Part shown: piece by piece, positions 22,822-32,521 of the stretch | Numbering within the stretch: position 1 is the stretch's first letter | How the letters are laid out: every line of letters starts with the position of its first letter | Origin: Bacillota bacterium | Lineage (GTDB): Bacteria > Bacillota > Clostridia > Lachnospirales > Lachnospiraceae | NCBI GenBank assembly: GCA_023437715.1 | Contig: JAEZFK010000030.1 | Span: 1-51,273 of the forward strand | Direction of reading: 5' to 3' | Length of the DNA: 51,273 nt | The notes under the pieces: generated by a model | What the model was told of the DNA's origin: nothing | The model's database searches: none | Seen by the model: the letters and a program-made list of their open reading frames with translations, nothing else | Made by a program: the position numbers and the translations under genes

Positions 22822-24690
22822 GTAAGCGCCAAATAGGTTCTTTCCAGTCTTGGTTGATTTTATAATAGTATAGTCTTATAATCAGATTATAGGACGGTGA
22901 TTGTATGGAACAGCAACTCATAAAATTATTAGACAACAGTTTAGAATGTACCAATTGTAAAATAAAGAACAACCAAATAATTTTAGCAATTCAATCTGTG
23001 AAAGAAAAACTTAGTTGTCCATATTGTGGATTCCTTTCAGCAAGAGTACATTCCGTATATGAACGTGAAATTCAGAATATTCCATTTCAGGATAAGCAGA
23101 CTATTCTTTTATTGACAACCAGAAAAATGTTTTGTGATAATCCAGATTGTACTTTTAAAACCTTTTCCGAACGCTTTGATTTTGTAAATCCAAAAGGGAA
23201 AAAGACAAATCGGCTTATGGAAAAAATATTAGTTACATCTACAAAATTAAGTTCTGTCAGTGTGTCATCTTTATTGAAAACAGGATCTGTCAAAGTCTGC
23301 AAAAGCAGCATCTGTGATCTGCTTAAAAAAATGCCAGCACTTGTGGATAAAGCTTCTGTAATCCGAGTTTGTGTGGATGATTTTGTCTTTCGGAAACGAT
23401 ATAGTTATGGTACGGTCATGGTGGATCTAGATACTCATAGGATTATTGATATTATTGATTCCAGCGAGACTTCAAAAGTAGAAGAATGGTTGAAATCTTA
23501 TCCATTTTTAGAGATAATCTCTCGCGACGGAGCACAAACTTATTCCTCTGCAGCTAAAAAATCTCATCCAAATGCGTTACAGATTAGTGATCGGTTCCAT
23601 CTACTCAAAAATTTATCAGACGCAGTTGAAAAATATATGTATCGTCTGTTTCCGTCAAGGGTAGTGATACCTGCAACGATATCAAATCCAGAAATGCAGG
23701 CACTCTATGATACCAGAAACCGCCGTGAACGGATCTTGTTCGCACAGAAAAAGCGAACCGAGGGCGATTCCGTAAATGATATAGCCCGGTTTCTGCACTC
23801 CGCCACTACCACTATTCAAAAATATCTTTCTATAACAGTGGCTAACCTTCCGTTTCAAAGGGAAAACGTACGGGAACGCCAGCATATTCAGGCAATGGCA
23901 AACAAGCAGCTGGCAATCAATGAGGTAAGGAAATTGTATTCAGAAAGACATGACATAGATGAAATCACTCGCCTGACAGGTCATGCATATCAGACGGTAA
24001 AAAGATATTTCGTGGAAGAGTGCTCTTCCAACAATGGTCATTATGACTGTCGGATGCCAGGTAAGCTTGCACCTCATGAGCAGGAAGTGATAGAAATGCG
24101 TTCACAAGGAATAACCTATAAAAAGATTCACGAATGCATTTGTCACAAGGGATATACCGGAACCATAGCTTCTTTGCGTGTTTTTATGCAAAAAGAAAGA
24201 ACTCATCAGAAACGTATTTCCGCAGTTGAACAAACAGTGTCTGTTGAATATATTCCGAGGAAGTGCCTGTGTCAATTAATCTATTGTAATTTAAAAAATG
24301 TGAAAGGAATGACACAAGAGCAGTACGAGGCAACGATAATAAAGTATCCGGTAATTGGGCAATTATATACACTCCTAAGAGAATTTCATCGCATTGTATT
24401 TTCACGAAAGGAAAATAAGTTGGACTCATGGATGACAACAGCCGCTGCTCTGCAGATTGATGAACTAGATACTTACATAAATGGATTACATGCAGATATT
24501 GATGCTGTCAAAAATGGCATTCATTATAAATACAATAATAGCTTAGCAGAAAGAAGCGTAAATAAAATCAAATTAACCAAAAGGATCATGTATGATCGGA
24601 ATAGTTTTCAATTATTAAAATCAAAGCTTCTGTTAAATGAATATTACTATCAAATCAACTAAAGTTGGAAAGAACCTATTTGGCGCTTAC
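22822..24690 (+). mobile_element. ISL3-family insertion sequence with 25-bp inverted ends
   Basis: Perfect 25-bp inverted repeats lie at 22822-22846 (starting GTAAGCGCCAAATAGG) and 24666-24690, enclosing one intact transposase gene. No 8-bp direct repeat is visible at the edges: the left flank ends in GTGAATTC and the right flank starts TTTCTATA. The flanks may therefore have rearranged after insertion. On the right it abuts an IS3 fragment. It sits between the converging cpsB-cpsD operon and the minus-strand biosynthetic genes. Confidence 0.88.
22905..24662 (+). CDS. ISL3-family transposase, 585 aa
   Basis: The protein starts with a zinc-finger-like segment (LSCPYCGFLSARVHSVYE with CDNPDCTFKTFSE), matching the N-terminal ISL3 domain. 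It then has the DDE core: CVDDFVFRKRYSYGTVMVDL near residue 157, RDGAQTYSSAAKKSHPNALQ near 207 and, at the C-terminus, NNSLAERSVNKIKLTKRIMY, which carries the family's final Glu. The middle contains an extended helical insertion (about 290-430), giving the long ISL3 subtype. The frame is complete and the IRs are intact, so the element may still be active. Confidence 0.92.
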   Translation: MEQQLIKLLDNSLECTNCKIKNNQIILAIQSVKEKLSCPYCGFLSARVHSVYEREIQNIPFQDKQTILLLTTRKMFCDNPDCTFKTFSERFDFVNPKGKKTNRLMEKILVTSTKLSSVSVSSLLKTGSVKVCKSSICDLLKKMPALVDKASVIRVCVDDFVFRKRYSYGTVMVDLDTHRIIDIIDSSETSKVEEWLKSYPFLEIISRDGAQTYSSAAKKSHPNALQISDRFHLLKNLSDAVEKYMYRLFPSRVVIPATISNPEMQALYDTRNRRERILFAQKKRTEGDSVNDIARFLHSATTTIQKYLSITVANLPFQRENVRERQHIQAMANKQLAINEVRKLYSERHDIDEITRLTGHAYQTVKRYFVEECSSNNGHYDCRMPGKLAPHEQEVIEMRSQGITYKKIHECICHKGYTGTIASLRVFMQKERTHQKRISAVEQTVSVEYIPRKCLCQLIYCNLKNVKGMTQEQYEATIIKYPVIGQLYTLLREFHRIVFSRKENKLDSWMTTAAALQIDELDTYINGLHADIDAVKNGIHYKYNNSLAERSVNKIKLTKRIMYDRNSFQLLKSKLLLNEYYYQIN

Positions 24691-24814
24691 TTTCTATAAC
24701 CCATCTGGCTTCCAGGGTATCGCTTAAAGTCCAGGCGATGATTTTTCGAGAATATAGATCCATAATGCTGGTAAGATATACAAAGCTTTCAAATGTCCAA
24801 ATATATGTAATATC
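24691..24814 (-). pseudogene. IS3-family transposase (orfB) remnant
   Basis: The minus strand reads DITYIWTFESFVYLTSIMDL and SRKIIAWTLSDTLEARWVIE, the conserved first Asp region of the rve integrase domain of IS3/IS150 transposases. It is cut by the ISL3 right end at 24690 and merges into the small membrane-protein gene on the other side. Only about 42 codons remain. Confidence 0.8.
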
Positions 24815-24955
24815 TGAAATATAAAACAGCGTTTTGATCCCGTGCTCCACTTGGTAAAAAGACTTGATGTAAAAGAGGCTAAGCCTAAAACCAAATGCAC
24901 ATACAATGACTGACAGGATAATTCCCACTATGCTGTCTTTTATAACGCAGGACAT
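24815..24955 (-). pseudogene. Small membrane protein, truncated by the IS3 fragment
   Basis: The frame starts MSCVIKDSIVGIILSVIVCA with GGGG eight bases upstream, has one membrane span, and then runs (LFYIKSFYQVEHG) straight into the IS3 remnant, where the native stop is lost. It lies 15 bases after the 46-residue membrane protein. The break between host and IS sequence is uncertain by a few codons. Confidence 0.45.
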
Positions 24956-24970
24956 GATATGCCCCACAAA

Positions 24971-25111
24971 TTATACAATCCAAAAACCGGCAAACAGGAT
25001 CACCAAAATCCAGAAAATAACCGTGGATGCGATTTGTATCCCAACGCCCACCAAACCGATAAGAATCAGGAACACCAGGAATGACGGTACTGTAAAAAAG
25101 ATATATATCAT
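24971..25111 (-). CDS. Small membrane protein, 46 aa
   Basis: The frame encodes almost only hydrophobic residues (MIYIFFTVPSFLVFLILIGL, then VIFWILVILFAGFWIV), enough for two short membrane spans. AGGAGGTGATGCGATA before the ATG is the strongest ribosome site in this area. It follows the UDP-glucose dehydrogenase gene by 50 bases in the same operon. No family was recognised. It might be a small regulator of the membrane complex or a remnant of a longer gene. Confidence 0.55.
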   Translation of the reverse strand: MIYIFFTVPSFLVFLILIGLVGVGIQIASTVIFWILVILFAGFWIV

Positions 25112-25161
25112 TATCGCATCACCTCCTGTGGATTACGCTCGTTTGCAGGATCTTAGATGTC

Positions 25162-26490
25162 TCAGTCCCTTCCGTACAGGTCTCTCGTATAAACCTTCTC
25201 TTTCACATCATCCAGATCCACCGAGTTATACCGGTTCGCTATGATTGCTCCGGACATTTTCTTAAATGCTTCCAGATCATTAACCACTCTGCTCCCGAAG
25301 AACGTCTCCCCGTCGTGTAATGTAGGCTCATAGACAACCACGGTCGCACCTTTCGCCTTAATGCGTTTCATTACGCCCTGGATACTCGATTGCCGAAAAT
25401 TATCGGAATTGCTCTTCATCGTCAGCCTGTATACCCCGACAACGACTTCTTTCTCTTTACTTCCATACCACTCGGCATTCATCCCATAGCCGCCAGCGAT
25501 TTCTAAAACACGCTCTGCAATAAAGTCTTTCCTCGTCCTGTTGCTTTCCACAATCGCTTCGATCAGGTTCTCCGGGACATCGGAATAATTTGCTAACAAT
25601 TGTTTTGTGTCTTTCGGTAAACAATATCCGCCATAACCAAAGCTCGGATTATTATAATGGGAACCTATCCTCGGATCCAGGCACACGCCATTGATAATAT
25701 CCGATGTTTTCAGCCCCTTCATCTCTGCATAGGTATCAAGCTCGTTGAAATAAGAAACACGGAGCGCCAGGTACGTATTGGCAAAGAGTTTCACGGCCTC
25801 TGCCTCGGTAAAACCCATGAAGAGGGTGTCAATTTCTGTTTCGTCCGCCGTCAGTCCCATCTCGCCGTAACACTCTGGCAGGTTTATTGCTTTCTTTCCT
25901 TTCACCGCCCCTTCCTTAAGCAGCTTTGCAAAGATCTCCACAGCTCTCGTCAGTCTCACGTTTTCCACATCGGTGCCGACGATAATCCGGCTTGGGTAAA
26001 GATTATCATAGAGCGCCTTACTTTCCCGGAGGAACTCCGGGCTGAAGATGATGTTATCACAGTGATACTTCTCACGAGCCATTTTTGTAAAGCCGACCGG
26101 GATCGTGGATTTGATGACCATGATGGCCTTCGGATTGTAGGATATAACCAGCTTAACCACAGCCTCTACGGCACTTGTATCAAAGAAATTCTTCTTGCTG
26201 TCGTAGTTCGTCGGCGCGGCGATGATCACAAAATCAGCGGATTTGTAAGCGGACTCTGCGTCAAGAGTAGCGGTGAGGTTTAATTTTCTCGTACCGGCCT
26301 TGTCCGCTTCCAAAAACTTCTCTATGTACTCGTCCTGTATCGGGGAAACACGTTTGTTTATTTTCTCCACTTTTTCTTCTACGATATCCACAGCCGTCAC
26401 CTCATGATGCTGGGACAGCAGAACGGCTAATGATAATCCAACATAACCGGTTCCGGCGACTGTGATTTTCAGGTCTTTGAATTCTCTCAT
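25162..26490 (-). CDS. ugd: UDP-glucose 6-dehydrogenase, 442 aa
   Basis: This enzyme oxidises UDP-glucose to UDP-glucuronate using two NAD. The N-terminal Rossmann motif is GTGYVGLSLAVLLS (residues 14-27), followed by the family block VIKSTIPVGFT near 125 and SPEFLRESKALYDNLYPSRI near 150. The catalytic cysteine lies in FGYGGYCLPKDTKQL near residue 270. Length is normal for the short bacterial type. GGAGCAAC lies upstream of the ATG. Immediately upstream in the operon is the UDP-glucuronate 4-epimerase, so the pair makes UDP-glucuronate and UDP-galacturonate for the polysaccharide. Confidence 0.94.
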   Translation of the reverse strand: MREFKDLKITVAGTGYVGLSLAVLLSQHHEVTAVDIVEEKVEKINKRVSPIQDEYIEKFLEADKAGTRKLNLTATLDAESAYKSADFVIIAAPTNYDSKKNFFDTSAVEAVVKLVISYNPKAIMVIKSTIPVGFTKMAREKYHCDNIIFSPEFLRESKALYDNLYPSRIIVGTDVENVRLTRAVEIFAKLLKEGAVKGKKAINLPECYGEMGLTADETEIDTLFMGFTEAEAVKLFANTYLALRVSYFNELDTYAEMKGLKTSDIINGVCLDPRIGSHYNNPSFGYGGYCLPKDTKQLLANYSDVPENLIEAIVESNRTRKDFIAERVLEIAGGYGMNAEWYGSKEKEVVVGVYRLTMKSNSDNFRQSSIQGVMKRIKAKGATVVVYEPTLHDGETFFGSRVVNDLEAFKKMSGAIIANRYNSVDLDDVKEKVYTRDLYGRD

Positions 26491-26668
26491 AATAATTGTT
26501 GCTCCTTCGGTTTACACAATTCTTTTTCATACTCGTTTCTTTGCTTCTTTGCTTCGGTATATTCTGTATATTCGCTATACTCGCTTCTTCATTTATCTTA
26601 ACAGTGTGGTCATCTCTCCACATTGGAAGATAATCACAGTCCGATATATTGCTCTGCGCTGGTGTTAA

Positions 26669-27754
26669 TTACACCCGATAAAACTCCTTATACCACTCCG
26701 CAAACCGTCTCAGTCCGTCACGCAGCGACGTCTGCGGCTTAAACCCAAAGTCACGCTCCAACGCACTCGTATCTGCATATGTCACAGGGACGTCTCCCTG
26801 CTGCATCGGAACCAGCTTTTTATGACTTTCAAAGTCATAATCTTCCGGCAGCACCTCTGCACGGATAAGCTCTTGCTGCAAAATATCCACGAAGTCAAGC
26901 AGGTTCTCCGGAGAACTGTTGCCGATATTGTACACGGCGTATGGCGGCACAGGCAGCCCATCTTCCCCTGTCTTCTTCTCCGGTGCGCCGCTCATGACAC
27001 GGATGACGCCTTCCACGATGTCATCTACATAGGTAAAATCACGCTTGCAATTGCCGTAGTTGAAGACTTCTATGGTTTGGCCTGCTCTTAATTTGTTCGT
27101 AAATCCAAAGTACGCCATATCTGGCCGTCCCGCAGGCCCATAGACCGTAAAGAACCGTAAGCCTGTGGACGGGATGTTGTAGAGTTTGGAATAAGCGTGG
27201 GCAAGCAACTCATTGGACTTCTTCGTCGCAGCGTAGAGGGACACGGGATTGTCTACCTTATCAGTTACGGAATACGGAACTTTCTTATTAGAGCCATAAA
27301 CCGAAGAACTGGATGCGTAGACCAGATGCTGTACACCCGTTCCACCGTTGTCGTAACTGTGCCTGCACGCTTCCAGGATGTTATAGAACCCAAGAATATT
27401 ACTTTCAATGTAGACGTCCGGGTTCGTGATTGAGTAACGGACGCCTGCCTGAGCTGCTAAATTTACCACGATGTCAGGATGGTAATTATTGAAAACGGAA
27501 TCGATAGTATTCTTATCAGCAATATTCCCTTTGATGAATATCCAGATGGACGCCTTATGTTTTTCCGCAGATTTCTCTATCTGCGACAGCCTGTAGTTTT
27601 TAATATTGACATCGTAATAATCGTTCAGATTATCAATTCCAATAACGTTAACAGGGGATTGTGTTTGGAGCAACTTCATGACTAAATTCGCTCCGATAAA
27701 GCCAGCTGCGCCTGTTACTAAAATTGTTTTGTTTTTGATTTCTATTGATTGCAT
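26669..27754 (-). CDS. UDP-glucuronate 4-epimerase, 361 aa
   Basis: An extended short-chain dehydrogenase with the nucleotide-binding motif TGAAGFIGANL (15-25), the NLAAQAGVRYSI segment typical of the GlcA epimerases, the catalytic Ser region VYASSSSVYG, and the YxxxK motif in SLYAATKKSNEL. NDYYDVNIKNYRLSQIE is characteristic of UDP-glucuronate 4-epimerases (Cap1J, LpsL, GalE-like). It would convert UDP-glucuronate to UDP-galacturonate. AAAGGAAG precedes the ATG. It lies upstream of ugd with a 178-base A/T-rich gap. Confidence 0.92.
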   Translation of the reverse strand: MQSIEIKNKTILVTGAAGFIGANLVMKLLQTQSPVNVIGIDNLNDYYDVNIKNYRLSQIEKSAEKHKASIWIFIKGNIADKNTIDSVFNNYHPDIVVNLAAQAGVRYSITNPDVYIESNILGFYNILEACRHSYDNGGTGVQHLVYASSSSVYGSNKKVPYSVTDKVDNPVSLYAATKKSNELLAHAYSKLYNIPSTGLRFFTVYGPAGRPDMAYFGFTNKLRAGQTIEVFNYGNCKRDFTYVDDIVEGVIRVMSGAPEKKTGEDGLPVPPYAVYNIGNSSPENLLDFVDILQQELIRAEVLPEDYDFESHKKLVPMQQGDVPVTYADTSALERDFGFKPQTSLRDGLRRFAEWYKEFYRV

Positions 27755-27796
27755 AAATGTCTTCCTTTCCTGTCGATCGGCATAACCATATATTTT

Positions 27797-28072
27797 TCAG
27801 TCTGATTTTTGATTCAAATACAGGCTCCATTTTTCTTCAAATGAACGTGTATGCCCATTATAATCAAATGTTGAACTCGAGACTGCTTTTACAAAGACAG
27901 ATAATATGACCGGGACTACGAGGCTAAAATAATTCACCATATGCCATTCTTTCACGCATGGGACATACACCAAATAAAAAACACAACTTGTTCCAATCCC
28001 CAATAGTAGCATTTCATAATTGACTAACCAGGCAATCAAGCGATAATGTTTGCAATTACTTTCTGGCACCAT
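27797..28072 (-). CDS. Hypothetical two-span membrane protein, 91 aa
   Basis: The protein has two hydrophobic stretches (EMLLLGIGTSCVFYLVYVPC near 20-39 and YFSLVVPVILSVFVKAV near 48-64), then a polar tail. It resembles the membrane part of SLATT-type proteins, but this is weak. The first 12 codons overlap the 3' end of the kinase-like pseudogene in another frame, and no good ribosome site is visible, so it may be the 3' piece of a broken longer gene. Confidence 0.4.
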   Translation of the reverse strand: MVPESNCKHYRLIAWLVNYEMLLLGIGTSCVFYLVYVPCVKEWHMVNYFSLVVPVILSVFVKAVSSSTFDYNGHTRSFEEKWSLYLNQKSD

Positions 28073-28749
28073 TTTAGTGCCAATCGTAAACTGCCTCTTA
28101 TCGTGACGATGTTTTCACAGTCGATGCACTTTATTAAAAGATCGATTTCATATTCGGCCGCCCTCACCTTCTGCTCAAAATAATAGCTTTTCTGCAAATC
28201 CGGCTCTGTACAGTACACAGTCGATATATCATCAAATGGATTGCAGCCAATACCTTCATTGTCTGTACGTTCCACTTGCTCCATATATTCCAATATATCC
28301 GCCGGATTTATTTCCACGGAATCCTCGAAATCCACAGATGGCAGGATTGAGATGTCTTCATTGTTTCCAACGAATCCGTTACTTCCAATGATTCCATCGC
28401 CTCCAACAGTTCTTATGACTTCATTATCCTTAGCGTTATGTTCAAATTCAGTTTTCGCACGTTTTATCGCTTCAGTATATCCGCTCTCCTGAAATTTTTG
28501 CGTGTTTCTCACAAGGATGACTTTAAGCGCACAAGCGAACCTCCGGTATGTCCTTGTCAACAACCTTAAAAACCTCCGATTCGCCGCCTTTGCCAAGCAT
28601 GGAATCTATCATCCATGTTCCATTTAACGGCTGATGTGTTTCCAGGCGTTCCCATATATCTGAGTGCCCCTTCAAGGCATTGCAATGAGGGCAGGAGGAG
28701 TATTATCTGTATCATAAAAATGCCCATGTGAACATCTTTCTATATTCAT
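28036..28749 (-). pseudogene. Ser/Thr protein-kinase-like gene with zinc ribbon, frameshifted
   Basis: The ATG at 28749 has GGAGGAG at good spacing and encodes MNIERCSHGHFYDTDN. After a one-base frame change near 28700 it continues SSCPHCNALKG, so the N-terminus was a CxxG...CPHC zinc ribbon of the type seen in FHA/kinase proteins. It goes on to WMIDSMLGKGGESEVFKVVD, the kinase glycine loop. A second frame change near 28529 leads to CALKVILV, the catalytic lysine (VAIK-type), then a ~100-residue acidic insert and AEYEIDLLIKCIDCENIV, which fits the alpha-C helix. The rest of the kinase (HRD, DFG) is not visible. The gene is dead. Confidence 0.6.
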
Positions 28750-28822
28750 AGTAACTACTCCTCCGTCTTCATCAGTAACTGTAATAGCTTTTTATATTCC
28801 ACCGTGATTGCAGCAGCTAGTC

Positions 28823-30305
28823 TCATTCATCTTCCATTTTCTCAATACAGTTCTCACACAGATGGTCTCTTCCACCGTCACCGTTAAAATATGTCCCACA
28901 TCTCATGCATGCATCCACCTCATTATCACTGCCACAATAGCAGCAGTGCCCAAATTTATAGAAATCATCCCTTATAGAGGCGCCATGGTTACCGCACTCC
29001 CAGCATGGGAAGTCCGCAACCGGGGATTCCGTTCCTTCTTTCATGTTTTCGTATTTGGAATCTTTCAGTTCTTTCACATACGGACTCAGGTTGCTGATAG
29101 CCGCGTCCAGATTTTCAAGAAAATCGTCCTGTTCGCTCTCGTCCGTCGCCGATTCACTATGAAGCATAATCTTGCCCTCTTCAATATCCTCCAAACCGCT
29201 CCCGTTATGATAATGGATTGCTGCAATGCATCCGTGATGATAGTCACTCCGTATTTCTTTTCCGTCCTCGTAAACGACATATCGAAGCCCCAGTTCGCTG
29301 TCTTCCTCCATCTCATCATCAATGGTCAAAGAAATTAAAATATCTATGCAATACTCCTCACAGGCTTTACACTCAATTCGGCAAAACAACTGCCATTCCG
29401 CTTTATCTTCCAGTGCATACTCATCGGATACTTTATATTGCTCGTTAAAATAATAGAGGTCATGGATGGTCGTATAGAGTAATTCTGCTTTTTCACTGAA
29501 AAGTTCAAATATCTCACTATGTGAACGCATATTCACGCCCGTCTCGCCATAAATACGGCTCCTCAGGTAATCCTCATCACTTTCCTCTTCGTGATCTGCT
29601 CCAATATCACAGGTTCGATACAGTTCCTCTGAAAGAATAGATTCCTCAAAGGTATCGTCTGCATTTTTAATGACGGTGGCCATATCCTGAATGCATTTTT
29701 CCATCTTTAAACGCCTGATACGTTAACGGCTTATTGTGCGCGATATGATTCCGGTTTTTTGTAAAATCCAACATCAACTGCCGCGGATTCTGTGTGACCA
29801 ATAGATTTACCGGGCAGCAAAAATATTTTTCAAAAATATCCTTCCATAGGTCGATTCTTATGTGTCGGTATTTCTTCAAATAGTTTGCCACATTCTGGCC
29901 GCTTGTTTTCCCGGTCATTTATATGACTTTATGAAATTCAGCCCATGAAAGTGCATATTCTTTTTCAAAAATCTGTCCTTCCTTAATCATCTGAAACAAC
30001 ATTTCAAGAGTTGCTGAAATCAGCGCATCGTCTACATAAGAGAATGAAAGAACATTGTCCCTGAAATCTTTTGCACGCTCCATGCATCCGTCGCGATATT
30101 TTTCTAGGCTAGGACTTTCCAGCCTGTCAGCGCCAATCTTCCCAATCAGCACCTTATTCACAAATCCCCGAATCCGGTTCTCTGTGTCAAAGATGGATGG
30201 GTAAAGTTTCGAACACAGCTGCTCCGACTGCTCATCCCTGTACCATATGCAATTCTTCCAATCCGGACGAAAAGCATCTTTTATTTTAATCTTCAGCTTT
30301 TCCAA
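28823..30305 (-). pseudogene. HEPN-like/zinc-ribbon gene broken into three pieces
   Basis: Three pieces read as one protein. 30305-29919 (TTG start) encodes a helical region (LYPSIFDTENRIRGFVNKVL) and stops at a TAA directly followed by ATG in the same frame, with no ribosome site for it. 29918-29700 continues and contains RNHIAH, the HEPN RNase motif (Rx4H). A 5-A run at 29696-29700 then shifts the frame; removing one A gives GKCIQDMATVIKNADD, which runs on to 28823. The C-terminal third ends with zinc-ribbon motifs (FPCWECGNHG, HCCYCGSDN, ACMRCGTYF, LCENCIEK). HEPN proteins with zinc ribbons are common in defence systems; this function is inferred. The gene is non-functional as read. Confidence 0.6.
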
Positions 30306-30712
30306 GACAAAACATAATTCAGCTGACCAGGAGAAAGCAACGTAAGCTGTGCAGCTGCATCGTTCCTTTTCTCAGTATCAATTTTCACCGTTAATCTGGC
30401 TGTTTTTTCTTCTGTTCCTTCTTTTTCTTCATATGTATTAACCGTACAGCTGATGGTATACATCATGCTGTCACTCAGCACTACAAAATTCTCATTCGCC
30501 ACACGTCCAAACTCACCCTGATAAGAGAACTCACAGATCTCCGGGATTCTTTTGCTCACATCCCGCAAAACCTGTTCACAATAAACCTTTCCCTGATAAG
30601 ATGAGTAGATAGTCGGCTCATCCCCGCCAAAAGGTGATACATCAGTAGTCAGCTGTTCTTTATATAGTTTTGTCATATCCTTAATGCCTGTAAACAGCAT
30701 TTCTACGATCAT
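30293..30712 (-). CDS. Hypothetical protein preceding the HEPN-like gene, 139 aa
   Basis: The protein has no recognised family. It contains FTGIKDMTKLYKEQL, a QGKVYCEQVLRDVSKRIP segment and a beta-rich centre (FVVLSDSMMYTISCTVNTY), and may be a conserved partner of the downstream gene, which overlaps it by 13 bases with a TTG start. The overlap could also mark a frameshift within one longer gene, since its last codons (LNYVLSWKS) sit on the next start. No clear ribosome site was found before the ATG. Confidence 0.45.
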   Translation of the reverse strand: MIVEMLFTGIKDMTKLYKEQLTTDVSPFGGDEPTIYSSYQGKVYCEQVLRDVSKRIPEICEFSYQGEFGRVANENFVVLSDSMMYTISCTVNTYEEKEGTEEKTARLTVKIDTEKRNDAAAQLTLLSPGQLNYVLSWKS

Positions 30713-31280
30713 TGAGCATTGCCATTCCTTTATTAAAGTGATTTATCATTACTTCTTTGACAGCAGATACTATGTAAGTCCTTTTCCATCTGATGTATCT
30801 TTATAAGCTTCAATATTGCACTACACATATATCAAAACATTCAATTTTTTCATCACTTTTCTTATCTTCTCTGGCGGATGAATCATATCCCCAATAGTTT
30901 TATTCCATTCTTACGGATTGAAATCGTAAAAACCTGCCCACGTATAAAATGTCATTTCACCAAAAAGAATTTTCCCATCAATGATATAGAAATCTACCCG
31001 CAAATACGGTATTCCATCGGACAGTTTTTCACAAACCCATAGAAGCTCATCCCATTGATCCGGTTTTTTCAATTCCTCTGTAGTGTTCTTATAATATGCA
31101 TACCACGGCATATGTTCAAAATTCGGAGTAAATGCATCATTGGTTCTTACATCAAAAGAAGCATGTGGAATACCCGTACATATAGTTACAAAGCCAACTT
31201 TCCCATCAAAACATGTAGTTTTATACTCAATAGAATCCTTCTTGCCAAGTTCTGGAATATACTTTTCAGCAATAATCCTA

Positions 31281-32521
31281 GTGTATTGTCTGATTGTAAA
31301 ATAGTATAATAAAAATATTATCCTATACGATTTTTGGATATAACGAAGTAAGCTTGACCCTGGCATCCTGAGATTTGAAGTGTCAAGTTACTGTTTTTTT
31401 GGTTGGCATTACGGTTTTGCTCCCATGCAATTAGCTTCTTTTGTAACACTTCTAAAGTATCAATCCGACGGGATAAACATTGTCTCGTCACAGCATTTAA
31501 CTCTATCTCTGCTATGTTTAACCAACTTCCATGTTTGAGTGTATGGTGGATTTCCAGCCATTTGGCTAAGTGTCTTGCTTCATCAGGGGAATACTTTTTT
31601 ATATAACGATGCAATTGCATGGATATTCAGATTATCCATGACATGGGTAATTCGTTCTTTGTCAGGATAACATTCGTCCAGCAGATACTTTATTTCTTCC
31701 GCCCAATCTACAGCTTTATGATGATCTCGGGCGGACACATGACGCCAGCCGGCAAGCGGCTCTGTGAACACAAAGATACTGCAGGTTCCATGCCTGACGT
31801 ACTCAAAGTCTGTTTTCAAACAATCTCCAGGGCACATTGGCAAAGCAGGTCTTGCGTCAGCCAGTTTCTGATAGGGTTTTTCATCCATGCAGATGACCGG
31901 AAGTTCTGGATTATAGGGCATCATAAATATCAAGAATGTCCTCCATAGCAGCTACAAAGGCGGCATTTTCTTTTGGCGGGATGCACCAGTACGAATTTCG
32001 GTGAGGTTCAAGTTCTGTTTTTTTAAAGTTTCACGGATGGCATCTTTACTAACCGGAGTGTCTAATATGATCCTTGATTTTTCGGCCAATAGGCGCAGCG
32101 TCCGGCGAGAATGGCCGTTTGGAGGTGTCGAGCAGGATAACCCAATGATTTGCGCTTCTGCACGGCCATCAATCTTTTTAGCCATATTTGAATTAGGGTT
32201 GCGCTTATAAGTAATAACATACTCAAGCCCATGCTCAGTATAGTCTTTTATGATGTTAGTAATTGTGGCATTGCAGACACCAAAAGATTTGGCAATCTGA
32301 GTACGAGTAGGATGTTGTGGATTATTTTCATCCAACTCCAACAAAATCTGGCAACGACGAATAATTGATTTTGAATTATTTTTTTCCGGATCATTTGTTT
32401 GAGCATTTTTACAGCACTTTCATCTAAGTCAATTCTGTACATTCTTGGTCTTGACATGGTATCACTCCCGTTTCTTTTAATGATACCAAATATTATGATA
32501 TTTATCAACAAGACATTACAC
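31281..32521 (-). mobile_element. IS630-family element, 1241 bp, inserted at TA
   Basis: The ends read GTGTATTGTCTG (from 31281, plus strand) and GTGTAATGTCTT (from 32521, minus strand), and a TA flanks both sides (31279-31280 and 32522-32523), the hallmark of IS630/Tc1-type insertion. Its host is the tupA-like gene, whose frame is restored on removal. The transposase is degenerate. Confidence 0.85.
31318..32457 (-). pseudogene. IS630 transposase, multiply frameshifted
   Basis: The product starts at MSRPRMYRIDLDESAVKMLK. Downstream pieces in several frames contain the HTH part (PTRTQIAKSFGVCNATITNI), the DDE core with VICMDEKPYQKLAD and HVMDNLNIH, and the C-terminal SPDEARHLAKWLEIHHTLKHGSWLNIAEIE. 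Frame changes occur near 32340, 31950, 31935 and 31610, more than a programmed shift would explain. The element therefore cannot move by itself. Confidence 0.85.

Noticed and set aside
26491..26668. Repeated TTTGCTTC and TATATTC motifs between ugd and the epimerase as an operator
   Set aside because: The copies are short, imperfect and without symmetry; simple-sequence bias is enough to explain them.
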